Below, piece by piece: positions 11,890 through 22,797 of a stretch of 64,000 nt of DNA. The number at the start of each line of letters is the position of its first letter. Within the stretch, counting starts at the first letter, position 1. The position numbers and the translations under genes are program-made. The notes beneath the pieces are model-generated. The model was not told where the DNA came from. It saw nothing but the letters and a program-made list of their open reading frames with translations, and did no database searches. This stretch comes from Panax quinquefolius (taxonomy: Eukaryota; Streptophyta; Magnoliopsida; Apiales; Araliaceae): positions 10,538,160 through 10,602,159 of the forward strand of contig CM035171.1 in NCBI GenBank assembly GCA_020205615.1, given 5' to 3'.

Positions 11890-11903
11890 ACCTCCCTCCT
11901 TAT
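11890..11903 (-). promoter_or_regulatory. Polypurine tract of the Gypsy element
   Basis: The minus strand reads TAAGGAGGGAGGT immediately before the 3' LTR start (TGTAAGACC). It is the plus-strand priming site for retrotransposon cDNA synthesis. Its position agrees with the minus orientation given by the primer-binding site. Confidence 0.75.
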
Positions 11904-12087
11904 GAAATTTCGTCCTCGAAATTGGCGTGCGATACTGGTGTTTGAAAAGGTGAGGATACCTCGCTTTCATTTCCGTTTCAATTCCCGGTCATTTCCTCTA
12001 TAGCATGATTCCTCCACAAAACTTTAACTTGTGGTATGACTCCAAAATCTTGACAGGTACCTCCTCATACGTTAAGTCTTGGCTATC

Positions 12088-12531
12088 TCAAATGGGTTCT
12101 AACTCTATAACGTGGTTCGGGTCTTTCACATATTTCTGAAATCTGGATATGTGAAACACATTATGAACACGAGACATACTCGGAGGTGTAGCGAGTCTAT
12201 AGGCTACATTTCCTACTCGGTCAAGAATTTGAAATAGACCAATAAATCTTGGATTGAGCTTTCCTCTCTTCCCAAATCTTGTAACTCCCTTCCGTGGAGC
12301 AACTCGCAACAATACATGATCCCCTACACTAAATTCCACGTCCTTTCGATGAAGATCCGCATAACTCTTTTGTCGATCTTGTGCTGGTTTGTATATCGTT
12401 GTCGAATCATTTGGATCTTTTCCGTAGTCATACGTACTCAACTCGGGTCCCAACATTGTTGCTTCACCCACCTCATCCCAACATCTTTGGAAGCGACACT
12501 TTCGTCCGTATAATGCTTCAAATGGAGCCAC
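12088..12531 (-). pseudogene. Gypsy integrase C-terminal region (GPY/F module)
   Basis: An open minus-strand frame of 147 codons starts at MAPFEALYGRKC and runs through VGDHVLLRVAPRKGVTRFGK and HNVFHISRFQKYVKDPNHVI. This is the GPY/F module and the linker that leads into the chromodomain of Tekay-type elements. It is the longest intact piece of the polyprotein. A chromodomain is expected between here and the polypurine tract but is too decayed for me to delimit. Confidence 0.87.
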
Positions 12532-12599
12532 ACCTATACTTGCACGATAAGCTGTTGTTGTAGGAGAATTCCACCGATGGTAAATACTTATCCCAAGCC

Positions 12600-13187
12600 G
12601 CCCTTGAAGTCAGGACACGAGTCTTAATAAATCTTCAAGAGTTTGAATAGTCCTTTTCGATTGTCCGTCTGGTTTGAGGATGGTATGCGAAGCCAGATAA
12701 ATAAATCCGTGCCCATAGCTTTTGCAAGCTAACCCAAAATCTTGAAGTGAATCTTGGGTCACGATCCAAAACTATGGATCTGGGCATGCCATTCAACCTC
12801 ACAATCTCATTCACGTCATACTAGCAAAGCGTTAGTGAATAAGTCTCTCGTGATCGGCAAGAAATGACCGGACTTGGTTAATCTATCAACAATAACCCAA
12901 ATAGCATTGATGCCACGAGAAACCGTAGGAAGACCGTGAACGAAATCCATGGTAATGTGTTCCCACTTCCATTTGGAATCTCTCGTCAAGTGGTTGCAAC
13001 GGACCCTTAGGTACCGGATGCTCGCCTTTACACGTTGACAAGTTAAACACATTGAGATAAACTTTGCAATCTCTCTCTTCGTATTGTTCCACCAAAATGT
13101 ATGTAGAAGATCACGATACATTTTAGTACTTCGAGGATGGATTGTAAATGGTGTATTGTGTGCCTCCATCATAATCTTGTACTTCAA
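12600..13187 (-). pseudogene. Gypsy integrase, zinc-binding and catalytic core
   Basis: The minus-strand frame 13187-12816 contains EAHNTPFTIHPRSTKMYRDL and FISMCLTCQRVKA, the HHCC zinc-binding module. WKWEHITMDFVHGLP and IWVIVDRLTKSGHFLPI follow, covering the first Asp of the D,D-35-E core. The later core up to 12600 is broken by frame changes. It would insert the cDNA into the host genome. Confidence 0.85.
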
Positions 13188-13393
13188 ATCGAGTCGTTAG
13201 GAACACAAAGTCTAGAGTGGACTCAAGTATTCCTTCTTCATCAATTCTCGCTTAGGAATAGCTCCTTCTTGTACTTTCTTCTTCATACGCATCGACTCAA
13301 GATTCGGTGGCTTGAGCAACCTTAACTTTTTCTATTAAAGTTGGCTTTACGTATGTATACTTGACATCATCGCGCACTCGTTCATATGATCTT

Positions 13394-13700
13394 CTACTCA
13401 ACGCGTCGTACATTACCACGTTCGCCTTTCCGGGATGGTATTGAATAGTGTGGTCGTAGTCTTTCAATAGCTCGAGCCAACGTCATGCCGCATGTTGAGT
13501 TCTTTTGAGTGAAGAAATATTTAAGGCTTTTATGGTGCGAATATATCTCCATTTTCTCCCCATATAGATAGTGCCTCCATATCTTTAATAGCGAAAGCAT
13601 TGCTTTATGACTCTAGATCATGAGTAGGATAATTCCTCTCATACTCTTTAAGTTTGTCATGAGGCATAGGCTATGACTTTTCCACGTTGCATGAGAACAC
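13394..13700 (-). pseudogene. Gypsy RNase H domain
   Basis: The minus-strand frame 13600-13394 contains [20 protein letters not shown] and KYFFTQKN. This matches the [19 protein letters not shown] block that is near-invariant in plant Gypsy RNase H. The expected Asp in YSDHKSL is His here (YSHHKSL), so this copy lacks a catalytic residue. Confidence 0.82.
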
Positions 13701-14046
13701 ATCTAACCCTTTGCACGAAGCATCGGCATGTAGATAACAAATCCATCCAAGAACCGGATGGTATTGTTAGAACAGTCTGCGAAATAAGTCTCCTCTTAAG
13801 CTCTTGGAAACTCTTCTCGCATTCTTCGCTTCCAAAGCGAATTTTGTATCCTTCCGAGTTAAATTTGAGTTAATGGAGTAGCGATTCGAGAAAACCCTTC
13901 CACGAATCTCGATAATAACCAATTAAGCCAAAAAGCTACGTCTTGATCCACCAAGCTTGGTTGCTCAACTTTGTATTGCTTCAATCTTGGCCGGATCACA
14001 GATACTCCATGTTTTTGACACCACGTGCCCAAGGAATGCTACTTCC

Positions 14047-14700
14047 TCAAGCGAACTCGCATTTCTTCAATTTGGCATATAGTTTGTTTTCACGAAGCCT
14101 TTGGAGTACCGACTTCAAATGGTGCTCATGATCTTCACGACTTTTGGAATATATAAGGATGTCATCAATAAAGACAACAACAAAGCGATCCAAATATTCC
14201 TTAAATACTCGGTTCATCATATCCATGAAAGCCGCGGGAGCATTAGTCAATCCGAAAGACATGACTAATAATTCATAATGCCCGTCTGGGAGTTCTAAAG
14301 GCGGTCTTTGGAATATCCTCGGATTCTAATCTTGGTGATGATATCCGTAAGCGAAGATCGATTTTGAAAAGAATTGTGCCCTTACAATTGGTCAAACAAG
14401 TCATCAATACGAGGTAGAGGATACCTATTTTTGATGGTGACATGGTTCAATTCCTCGATAGTCAATACAAAGTCGCATACTCCCTTCTTTCTTCTTTACA
14501 AATAAAAGCAGGGGCACCCCGAGGAGATGTACTAGAGCGAATGAAACCGGATGTCCAACAATTCACGTAGTTGGACCTTTAACTCTGAAGTTCAATAGAG
14601 CCATTCGATATGGGGTTTTAGAAATGGGCTTTGTGCGGGTTCAAGATCAATAAAGAATTCAACTTCACGTTCGGGGTGAGCCAAGGAAGTTCTTCAGAAA
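14047..14700 (-). pseudogene. Gypsy reverse transcriptase domain
   Basis: The clearest frame, 14262-14047, reads [20 protein letters not shown] and later [22 protein letters not shown], carrying the FIDD catalytic box. Upstream, decayed pieces for the earlier RT motifs run to about 14700. The domain is broken by stops before and after. Confidence 0.85.
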
Positions 14701-14838
14701 GTCAATAACAATGGGAATATTATTCAAATTTGGCGTGTCTTTATTCAAATCCATAACATGGGCTAAGAAAGCTTGACATCCGTTTTCAATAAGCGAATAG
14801 CTTTATGATTAGATATAGCGGTGATTGATTTTAATGGT

Positions 14839-15242
14839 TTAGTTGCTTGAATTAAATACAACGGGTTGGTTAGGAATATGAAAACTAACAACCTTACGAA
14901 AACAATCAATTTTGGCATGATGAGTAGTTAACCAATCAATCCCTAAAATCACATCAAAAACAAGTATCTTTAAAGAGATAAGGTCAACGGTAAGGTGATG
15001 GTGCCAACTTGAATCAAACAAGATTTATAAGCGAGTGGATGTAATGAAAGTTTCTCTAGCGGAGTTTCCACAGATAGGTCAAAGTCTAATTTCTCCGAGT
15101 CAAGTTTAAGCGTTGAGCACACATGCGGAGAGATAAATGAATGGGTAGCACCGGTATCAAGTAAGGTATAAACTTCGTAAAAATTTATAAATAGCTTACT
15201 CGTGATCACCTCGTTTGGGTTCCTCGCATTATGACCGATCAC
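14839..15242 (-). pseudogene. Gypsy aspartic protease domain
   Basis: Minus-strand frame with LLDTGATHSFIS, the D-T-G active site of retrotransposon aspartic protease, preceded by INFYEVYTLLDTGA. A second frame holds ILVFDVILGIDWLTTHHAKI, the typical downstream DVILGMDWL block. A frame change near 15000 breaks the domain. It would process the Gag-Pol polyprotein. Confidence 0.82.
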
Positions 15243-15299
15243 AACAAACGCTTCTTCCGGAATCGTTGACTTTGACTTTTACGGGACGATCTTTTGAGT

Positions 15300-16385
15300 C
15301 ATAATCCTCATTGAACTAGGTTTCATTCTTGTCAATCTCGAGCGATATGTCCTTCCTTTCCACAATTATAGCATACCTTGAACTGTTGTGGGAAGTGTTG
15401 ATCGATATGTCCCTTTTTCCGCATTTGTAGCATATGGCCGGGTGGTCGTTCTCCTCCTTAGAACCCGATTCTTTTAAACGCTTTATCGTCTTTCTTTAAT
15501 GGTCGTTGTTAAATCTCCTCTTTAAAATCTCTCCTCGACTCGCTTCTTCTATTTTCATGGCCATGATTACCACCAGAGTGGTTACCATTTTTGTCCGTCT
15601 GTTTCTTTCTCCGGTTATCATTATTACATTGACCGCTATCTGCAGTACGATCCACGGTTATGGTCCTTGGATGAATATACTCGTTATCTCATTTCTAACA
15701 ATTGAGCCTCATTAACAACATCCGAATAGAGAGAAAATTTATGAGAAATGAGATATTGTCGTATCTTGGGTTTCAAACCTCTCAAAACATCCGCGTCATC
15801 GTTCCTCATTCTCCACCAAATGAGTTCTGAAACACGGATAACTCGCAAACTTTGCCTCGTCTTTGAGAGACACCGTCATGTTGTTTTGTTCGGTCTAATA
15901 AACTCCACTTCCTTCATATAGCGAACACTTTCGGGAAAGTATTTTTCATTAAATAGTTTCAAGCGTCTCCCAAGACATCTTTGAGTGCGGAATTTGGATG
16001 GGTACGCTTCATGAGACTCCCACCGGTGATGCTTTCGCCATGGAACATAAAGGTGGCGAATGGGACCTTCGTTTTTTCATGCATCCCAAGACATCGAATA
16101 TCTTGGTAATTTGCTTGACCCATGTTTCCGCCGTGATCGGATCGGCTTTCCTTAAATTCTGGTGGTCCCAACTTCGAATCGCTGGCCGTTTGTGTCAACC
16201 CGTGAATTGCTATCATTTCCTCCTGTATTTTGAACACGAGTCTCCTCAAATGCGATTTTGCATGAGCTGCAAAAAGCTTCTAAACATCCCTCGTTCATCA
16301 TCCGCTTTCGGTGGTGTTGTTCACGGGAGGAACATTGCCGACAAATTGCTGCGTTCTCCTCGTTGGTGAGTACTGAGCGTCTCAC
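15300..16385 (-). pseudogene. Gypsy gag region, decayed
   Basis: Fragmentary minus-strand frames cover the capsid-like region: LGPPEFKESRSDHGGNMG and KVPFATFMFHGES correspond to the PPxFxG...DP and KVxFAxFxLxGEA blocks of plant Gypsy gag. Two CCHC-like zinc knuckles follow at about 15460-15350: a decayed CYKCGK copy and a better CYNCGKEGHIAR copy. Several frameshifts and stops separate the pieces. It would form the virus-like particle core in an active copy. Confidence 0.7.
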
Positions 16386-16591
16386 GGTCTCATTTCCATT
16401 GTTAATATTCTCGATTCGACATTCTCAATCATGCCATAAAACAAGGGTTAATTAAGAAAATCAATATATCACATAATATCCTTATATCTTGACCAACTAA
16501 CAAATAAGCTTAGGTAGGACACACTAGCGAAGGATTTATTAAATCTCTCCTCCTAGTTCTATTCCCCGATCTCTCCGAGAGATCATATCCT

Positions 16592-16606
16592 AAGCTCGAT
16601 ACCAAG
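16592..16606 (-). promoter_or_regulatory. Primer-binding site (tRNA-iMet type)
   Basis: Directly inside the 5' LTR the minus strand reads CTTGGTATCGAGCTTAGG. This resembles the TGGTATCAGAGC sequence complementary to the 3' end of initiator methionine tRNA, with one base missing. It fixes the element's orientation as minus. Confidence 0.7.
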
Positions 16607-19298
16607 CGTGGCGCCCCCAAAATAGGTATATACATCACTAATACGAGTTGTCAATCGTGAGTGCGAAACTTTACTTCAACTTTATTATTACAACAAGAAA
16701 GCGTGAGTTTGAATACAAATATTATCTTCTGACAATATCTATACTCAAATAAATCCTCATCGCATTTATGGATACATTATTTTACAAAATGGTGAGGACT
16801 ACTAAACAATCCTTTCTAAAACCTTCATTCCATACCCAGGCTACGTACTCGCTATATTCTCGCCTCACGAGAAAAATGGAACAAAAAGGAAAAGGGTGAG
16901 CTCAACTAGCTCGGTAAAGAATATTATGACTAAGATAATATACAACAAATTACCGTTAGTCTTCAACGAGGAAAAATTTAATAGAATCTGATAGACAACA
17001 AATTTTAAATCAATATTCGCGGTGAAATAATAATTCATTAGAAGAGTTAAGTAGAGAATGCAAACTACTATCTTCATGTATGAATTTAAAAGTTCATCGT
17101 CTCATCTTTTATCCCTGTAACATCAATCAATATACATACGGAATCAAATATTCATCTTTGCACTCTCTGCCAAAGATATTCATCGATTAAGTCATGTTCA
17201 TCTAAACACACATTCATCTTTACTACTGACCAAAGATATTCTTCAGAAATCATTCATCTTTGCACTACGGGCCAAAGATATTCGATAATATCATCATTTA
17301 AATGAAGATGATGAAAAATATTTTTAAAGAAAGCGAATCCGGTGAAACAAAATGACAAGGATTAAGGATTAAGGATTCGTACTTTGTTTTATCCATGTTC
17401 AAAAATACCTCAAAAATGATCGTAGTGGTGTAAAATTCGAGAATGATCAAAACATGGATACAATCAAAGCTAGTATCCGAATAGATATTTTGGACAAAAG
17501 AAGAAATTTTATTTTAAATTGAATAGTGCCGTATCGTGAATAGTGTATTATCGTGAATAGTAACTCAGAACACCAAAAGATAGAAATTCCAAAAAAAACA
17601 TCTTGACTTACCATGAATAGTACTCGTGAATAGTAACTTCGTGAATAGTAACTTCGTGAATAGTAACTCATGAATAGTAACCGAGAGCATGAAAAAGTTC
17701 CAAATTTGATAAAAGTTCCAACCAATATTTCAAACATAATGATATTGAAGAAATAATATCATTTGAGAAGAAAATAACATCCCTTACTCGAAAAAAGCGG
17801 TGATCTTGATTTGGAATAAATAATTTGAACGAACTTGCACCTTAGTATAGCAATACTCAAAGTATACTCAAAATACTCACAAGAATAAACTCGATAATAT
17901 AGAGAGAAAACTTGAGTTTACGGTGTGATTTTCAATTCTAACCCAAGACCCTATTTATAGGAAAATGCTTAGAAACACAAAAGCAGAGAAAATTTAATAA
18001 AATATTAATATAATATATATTAAATTCCTCGCCCTCTCGACCATCTGAATTCAGCCACTAATAATGACAAAAACAAAAAAAACGTTTTTGTTATTAAAAT
18101 TAATTAAAACTTTCAAAAATCAATTATTTGAACTTGAAACTTCAATAATTCATAATAAATATCTCTTTTATCAGAAAATTCGAATCTCATGAGTTTTTAT
18201 AGGAAATTCAATTCTCTACAACTTTGCAGAAGAAAGTTTTCCAAATTCCAAATAGAAATTGACCGAAATCCATAAGCAGACGATTTTACGAGTGCTTTAA
18301 TCAAATTTCGATTCGATAAATGGGGTCCCACCGACATGTTTAACATGTTTTAAACATTTATTGCAACAAAAATACTCTTCCTCCTCGTATACTCATATAT
18401 CCCACATTCGTTGTAAAATATCACCATTATTATATTATTAAAATATAATAATATATTTAAATGAATTATTTTATCGAGAGAAAAGATAAAATTTCAATTT
18501 TTAACAATTGTCACATTAAAATTTTTCTCCATCTATATCCACATAAAATCAATATTTTTCTCATCATATGAATCAATAATTAATTATTCACAAATAATAT
18601 TCTGAGAATCACAATATATTTAATGTGCAGCGGGTTCCTCAAGAAGAAAGAGGGGCTTTCAATAAAATTTCTTCTTCTTGGTGGCGCAATTAGGTGACCA
18701 AACCTCTCCTTAGATGAGAACTTTCTAGACATTGCCAATAATGTTATCTAATAATATTATTCGGATAATATGAATTATTGCCGATAATGAAAAATCTTGT
18801 GTAATAACAATTATTGAAACAACAATGATATATAATATATCAACGCAACAATTATTAACTCGATAAAATCTTTGAGCAATAATTACGTAACCATTATTGA
18901 GTAGTGCCTTCTTCACGTAAGAATCAATAATTGGTAATATCAGGTAATCTTCTTGTGTTTTTAACCAAGGTATTTTAACAAAGATAATGAGTAAATAACT
19001 TCTGTAGATTATTTTTAAACCACTTATATTTGTCGTTTTCTTCATCCAATCGCTTTTTTCAGTTATGGAATTTTACATGGGCTGCTGGCCGTCGTAAGAA
19101 TATTCTGACGATGACGAATATTCCACGCACCAAACGAATATTCCCCAGACAACAATGAATATTTTATAACCACTTGCTTATTTTGAAGTATTTGCATATT
19201 TTACCCTAACTATCCACATTAATCAAATCAACCTTTACTATTTTAAAATAATAAATAGAGAAAATTAAATTTTATTAATAATAAGTTGGGGTCTTACA
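16607..19298 (-). repeat. 5' LTR of the Gypsy element
   Basis: 2692 bp, alignable with the left LTR along its whole length apart from the hAT insert. It has scattered small indels and clustered multi-base substitutions. On the minus strand its last bases read CGCCACG where the other LTR has CGTCACA, so the terminal CA is mutated. Immediately inside lies a primer-binding site. It should hold the element promoter, but I did not find a convincing single TATA box. Confidence 0.92.
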
Positions 19299-19302
19299 AA
19301 CA

Positions 19303-19373
19303 CCAATATTATCCATGTCAATATTATCTTGAGAAGAATTTGAAAAACTTGAATTAAACATATTTTCAGCCAT
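19303..19373 (-). pseudogene. N-terminal end of the FRS gene, separated by retrotransposon insertion
   Basis: On the minus strand, ATG at 19373 opens MAENMFNSSFSNSSQDNIDM and the frame continues to the duplicated target AACAC at 19299-19303. When the 8392-19298 element and one AACAC copy are set aside, this frame runs directly into the FAR1 domain at 8386 without a shift. A GTAAGT donor-like site lies just upstream of the ATG (about 19391), which suggests an upstream non-coding exon. The piece is too short to identify by itself; continuity across the insertion makes the case. Confidence 0.8.
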
Positions 19374-19811
19374 AATTGAAAACTTACCAGGTTGATTTTG
19401 ACCTGCAAAGCCGTGCTTGATTAATTGCGCTGTTTTCTTCCTTGATTTTTTTTTGGAGGATATTTAAAAGAAATTAAAAGGAATACATAATAATAATATA
19501 AGGTTTGTATTTTTTTACTATTGATATTTTGTGTTTTTCATTTTTTTTATTTTAGCTTGAAAGCTATTCCATATGTTATTTCCTACTCTGATTTGGTTTC
19601 TTGCCTTACTATTTGATCTCATAATGGATTGTTATAGTAATTGTCAAGTTGATATGGAATTTCAAGAAATTTGGACTCTTGCTAAGATTTTATCCGTTGA
19701 ATATTTCCTTCAAATTTGGACTGTTGTTTCGCCTCAACTTCCTGCAAATTTGGACTGTTGTTACGCCTATTGGCTTGGGGCAATTTAGTCCGAAAATCCT
19801 GATTCATCAGT

Positions 19812-19875
19812 TACGCTAGTTCAACTAGCGTATGGGTTAAATGTAAATTCGACGTACGCTAGACGAACTGGCGTA
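19812..19875. repeat. Two related hairpin palindromes
   Basis: 19812-19832 is a perfect inverted repeat with 10-bp arms (TACGCTAGTT / AACTAGCGTA) around a single C. 19855-19875 is a diverged copy with outer arms TACGCTAG / CTGGCGTA (one mismatch). The two are direct repeats of each other 43 bp apart. Function unknown; they may be the edge of a decayed transposon. Confidence 0.6.
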
Positions 19876-19977
19876 AGGCTATAATTAAAAAGTAATCTGC
19901 GCCCTTGCTTCATATAATGGACGGCTATGATGTTATTTGATCAATTTTGATCCCTAGCAATCTTAGTATGGATCGTT

Positions 19978-19980
<3 letters not shown>

Positions 19981-20033
<53 letters not shown>
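19981..20033. repeat. (TA)n microsatellite
   Basis: 53 bp of uninterrupted TA repeats. Confidence 0.98.
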
Positions 20034-20035
<2 letters not shown>

Positions 20036-21266
20036 GTCTCATAGTAATAGCAAATGGATTCAAACTAAGGATAATATAAACACCTTATTTCCTTCTAATC
20101 ATTATGTTATCTATTTATTTATATTCCTCTACTCCTCCAGTTTCGGGGAAAAACAATTTTATTTTAACTTTTTTGGAGAATTAATTATGAAGTGAATATT
20201 ATCTATGCACGTACGGTCTCTCTATATATTACGGTTATATCTCTTGTTTTATTAATTTTATGTATTTATTTATTTGTCTATTAATTATTATGTAGTCATA
20301 ATTACATCTGTAAAGACAGTAGGCAGTAGGTATATATATATAATGGAGAAATATGATCTGCATCAAGTTAACCTTAGCCAAGAAAATATAACACGTTTGA
20401 TCAGCTTTTGATGTTGTGGACCTCTGCATTTTTTGTAGCTTGTTAATAATCCTTTAATTTGTTGCTTTCTTGAAAATTTGTTAAGGAACGCCAGAAACCA
20501 AATCATTTGACCCCCCGCACAATTATATTAATTTCAGCCCATGCATTAATTTTGTTGATTGAATAAATTTAAATATATATATAATTATAAAGGATTGAAT
20601 TAATATACTTTTCTTGTAAGTAGAGGAACCCCTGCCCAGTTAGTTGATCATGATATGATGAACATTTCCTTACACCTTTAAAACTTTGAAATTATGATGT
20701 TCCAATGATTTGAGTACCACCCTTCGTGACCACACATGCATTCCCTCCAAATTAAGGAAGGGTAATTTTATTTATTTATTTATTTCAAACAAGTTAAACC
20801 TCTTAAAATTAAAATTTGAAAGTAATTTAGTGTCAATTTTTGCAAACAATTTAAATTTAAATTTGATATGAATGAATCGATTTTAAGTTTTTTAATTTTA
20901 AAAATAAAATTTAAAAAGCCAAAATATATCTTTAATTTTAAAATAGATATCCATCATCAACCTCAAAGAGTTGGCCTAGCTAGTGGTCAAGGAGGTTTGC
21001 TTCGATCCTTAATCAACTTCTCGGGTTAGAGAGCCTATACCAATCAATTTTTTAAATAATTGATCAATAATTTAATTTACATTCCAAGCAAATCACTATA
21101 TTCTAAAAGTAAAAAATGTATCTCAGTTTTAAATGTCCAGATCATAAAACGTGAAAAAGAAAAAGAAAAAGAAAAAATTGCCCCCATCTCTCATCACATT
21201 TTACTAAACTCTTTTCAGCTTTTTTTTTCCTTTGTTGTTTTTGACTGTACACACAATCGATTACCG

Positions 21267-21269
<3 letters not shown>

Positions 21270-21319
<50 letters not shown>
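21270..21319. repeat. (TA)n microsatellite
   Basis: 50 bp of uninterrupted TA repeats in an AT-rich intergenic stretch. Confidence 0.98.
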
Positions 21320-21322
<3 letters not shown>

Positions 21323-21819
21323 GATACGATATATAATAACGGACCGATCCAATTTTTTTATTTTATTTTTTTGCTTTTTTAAAAAAAATAACTAAAAAAA
21401 ATATTTAATATTTTATGGAACTGAAATTTTTCCATAATTCAATGTTTTGGACGTGTTTTGAATACCTATACCAAAAAATGGTGGTACAGTCTGCACAGAC
21501 TGTACATACATGTTATGTTATATGTACCCAAATCACACCCAAAACACTGTATTATGAAAAAAAATCAATTCTATAATTTTTTTTTAATTTTTTTTAATGT
21601 GTTTTAAAAAAACTAAAAATAAAAAGGAATGGGATTTTAAACTGTCAAAGAGTCCGGGACAGATCAGGTTCTATATATATATATATATATATAGGGATTC
21701 CATCCATGGCAACCGGTTGCCATGGACATTGTTCTAACAACCTCTTTTCTCCCGACCGCTACAAGCTTCTTAAATTTATTGTTAAAAAAAAAAAAACATC
21801 AAGTGGCACAAGTTCTCTG

Positions 21820-22790
21820 ACTTGGGAGACTTCATTGTAGTTTCTACTAACTTGATGCTAATTTTCACTTCTTAATATTATATTAAATACTAATATTACA
21901 AAATATTGTATTAATATTAATATTATATAATAATGTATTAATAATATTACGAAATATTATTATTAATATTTTATAATAATATTATTATTAATATTAATAA
22001 TATTGTATTCATATTAATATTAATAATATTTATAATACTAATATTATTAATATAAATAATATTAATGATTTTATAATAATATTTAGTTAATGATTTTGTA
22101 ATAATATTTATTTTAAGATAATATTATTACAAAATTATTATCTTAAACTTTTAAATTAAATATTATTACAAAATTATTAGTTAGTTAATATTTAATATTA
22201 TTATTATTATTACCTTAAATTCAACTAATTTTAAACATGTATCTCCTTCACACTTGCTCAGCCGCTACAAGTTCATGCGGTTGAATTTTTTTATTTTTTT
22301 TTTACTTTGTCATTTTGGTTTTCATTCACATTCAATTTTTTTAAATATTATTGTTATAAAAAATTAGTTGAATTTAAGGTAATAATAATAATAAATAATA
22401 ATAATAATATTAAATATTAACTAACTAATAATTTTGTAATAATATTTAATTTAAAAGTTTAAGATAATAATTTTGTAATAATATTATCTTAAACTAAATA
22501 TTATTACAAAATTATTAATATTATTTATATTAATAATATTAGTATTATAAAATATTATTAATATTAATATTAATACAATATTATTAATATTAATAATAAT
22601 ATTATTATAAAATATTAATAATAATATTTTGTAATATTATTAATACAATATTTTATAATATTAATATTAATACAATATTTTGTAGTATTAGTATTTAATA
22701 TAATATTAAGAAGTGAAAATTAGCATCAAGTTAGTTGAAACTGCAATGAAGTCTGCCAAGCCGTGACATATTGTGCCGGCTAGGGTGTTT
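21820..22790. repeat. Long inverted repeat (inner hairpin of the foldback element)
   Basis: The left arm from about 21820 (GACTTCATTGTAGTTTC) to 22232 is matched in reverse complement by 22360 to about 22757 (ending GAAACTGCAATGAAGTC). By eye the arms agree closely with few substitutions and small indels. The loop at 22233-22359 is T-rich. A transcript across it would fold into a duplex of over 400 bp. Confidence 0.85.
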
Positions 22791-22797
22791 TTTTTTT

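Larger units (their letters stand above)
8392..19298 (-). mobile_element. Ty3/Gypsy LTR retrotransposon, Tekay (Del)-type, full length but decayed
   Basis: Two related LTRs (8392-11889 and 16607-19298) enclose a 4.7-kb internal region. On the minus strand the LTRs begin TGTAAGACCCC and end with GGCGTCACA or a mutated GGCGCCACG. Flanks carry the exact 5-bp duplication AACAC (8387-8391 and 19299-19303). Order on the minus strand is primer-binding site, gag with zinc knuckles, protease, reverse transcriptase, RNase H, integrase, integrase C-terminus, polypurine tract. Integrase after RNase H, together with the segment HNVFHISRFQKYVKDPNHVI, is typical of the Tekay/Del chromovirus clade. The polyprotein has many stops and frameshifts, so it cannot move by itself. 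A hAT-like element sits in the left LTR. The insertion interrupts the FRS pseudogene. Confidence 0.93.
19374..21703. other. Intergenic, AT-rich, with microsatellites
   Basis: No convincing gene. It contains a tandem pair of CAAATTTGGACTGTTGTT-like units (about 19711-19763), two related hairpins at 19812-19875, (TA)n at 19981-20033 and 21270-21319, and an inverted repeat with arms GTACAGTCTG / CAGACTGTAC at about 21486-21507. Frames seen here are carried by microsatellite or low-complexity sequence. Confidence 0.6.

Noticed and set aside
12316..12563. Plus-strand ORFs within the Gypsy internal region
   Set aside because: They are antisense to the integrase C-terminal frame, which has clear family motifs.
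19947..20195. ORF with a long Tyr-Ile repeat
   Set aside because: It is a translation of the (TA)n microsatellite. The same holds for frames at 21060-21395, 24605-24835 and 35304-35552.
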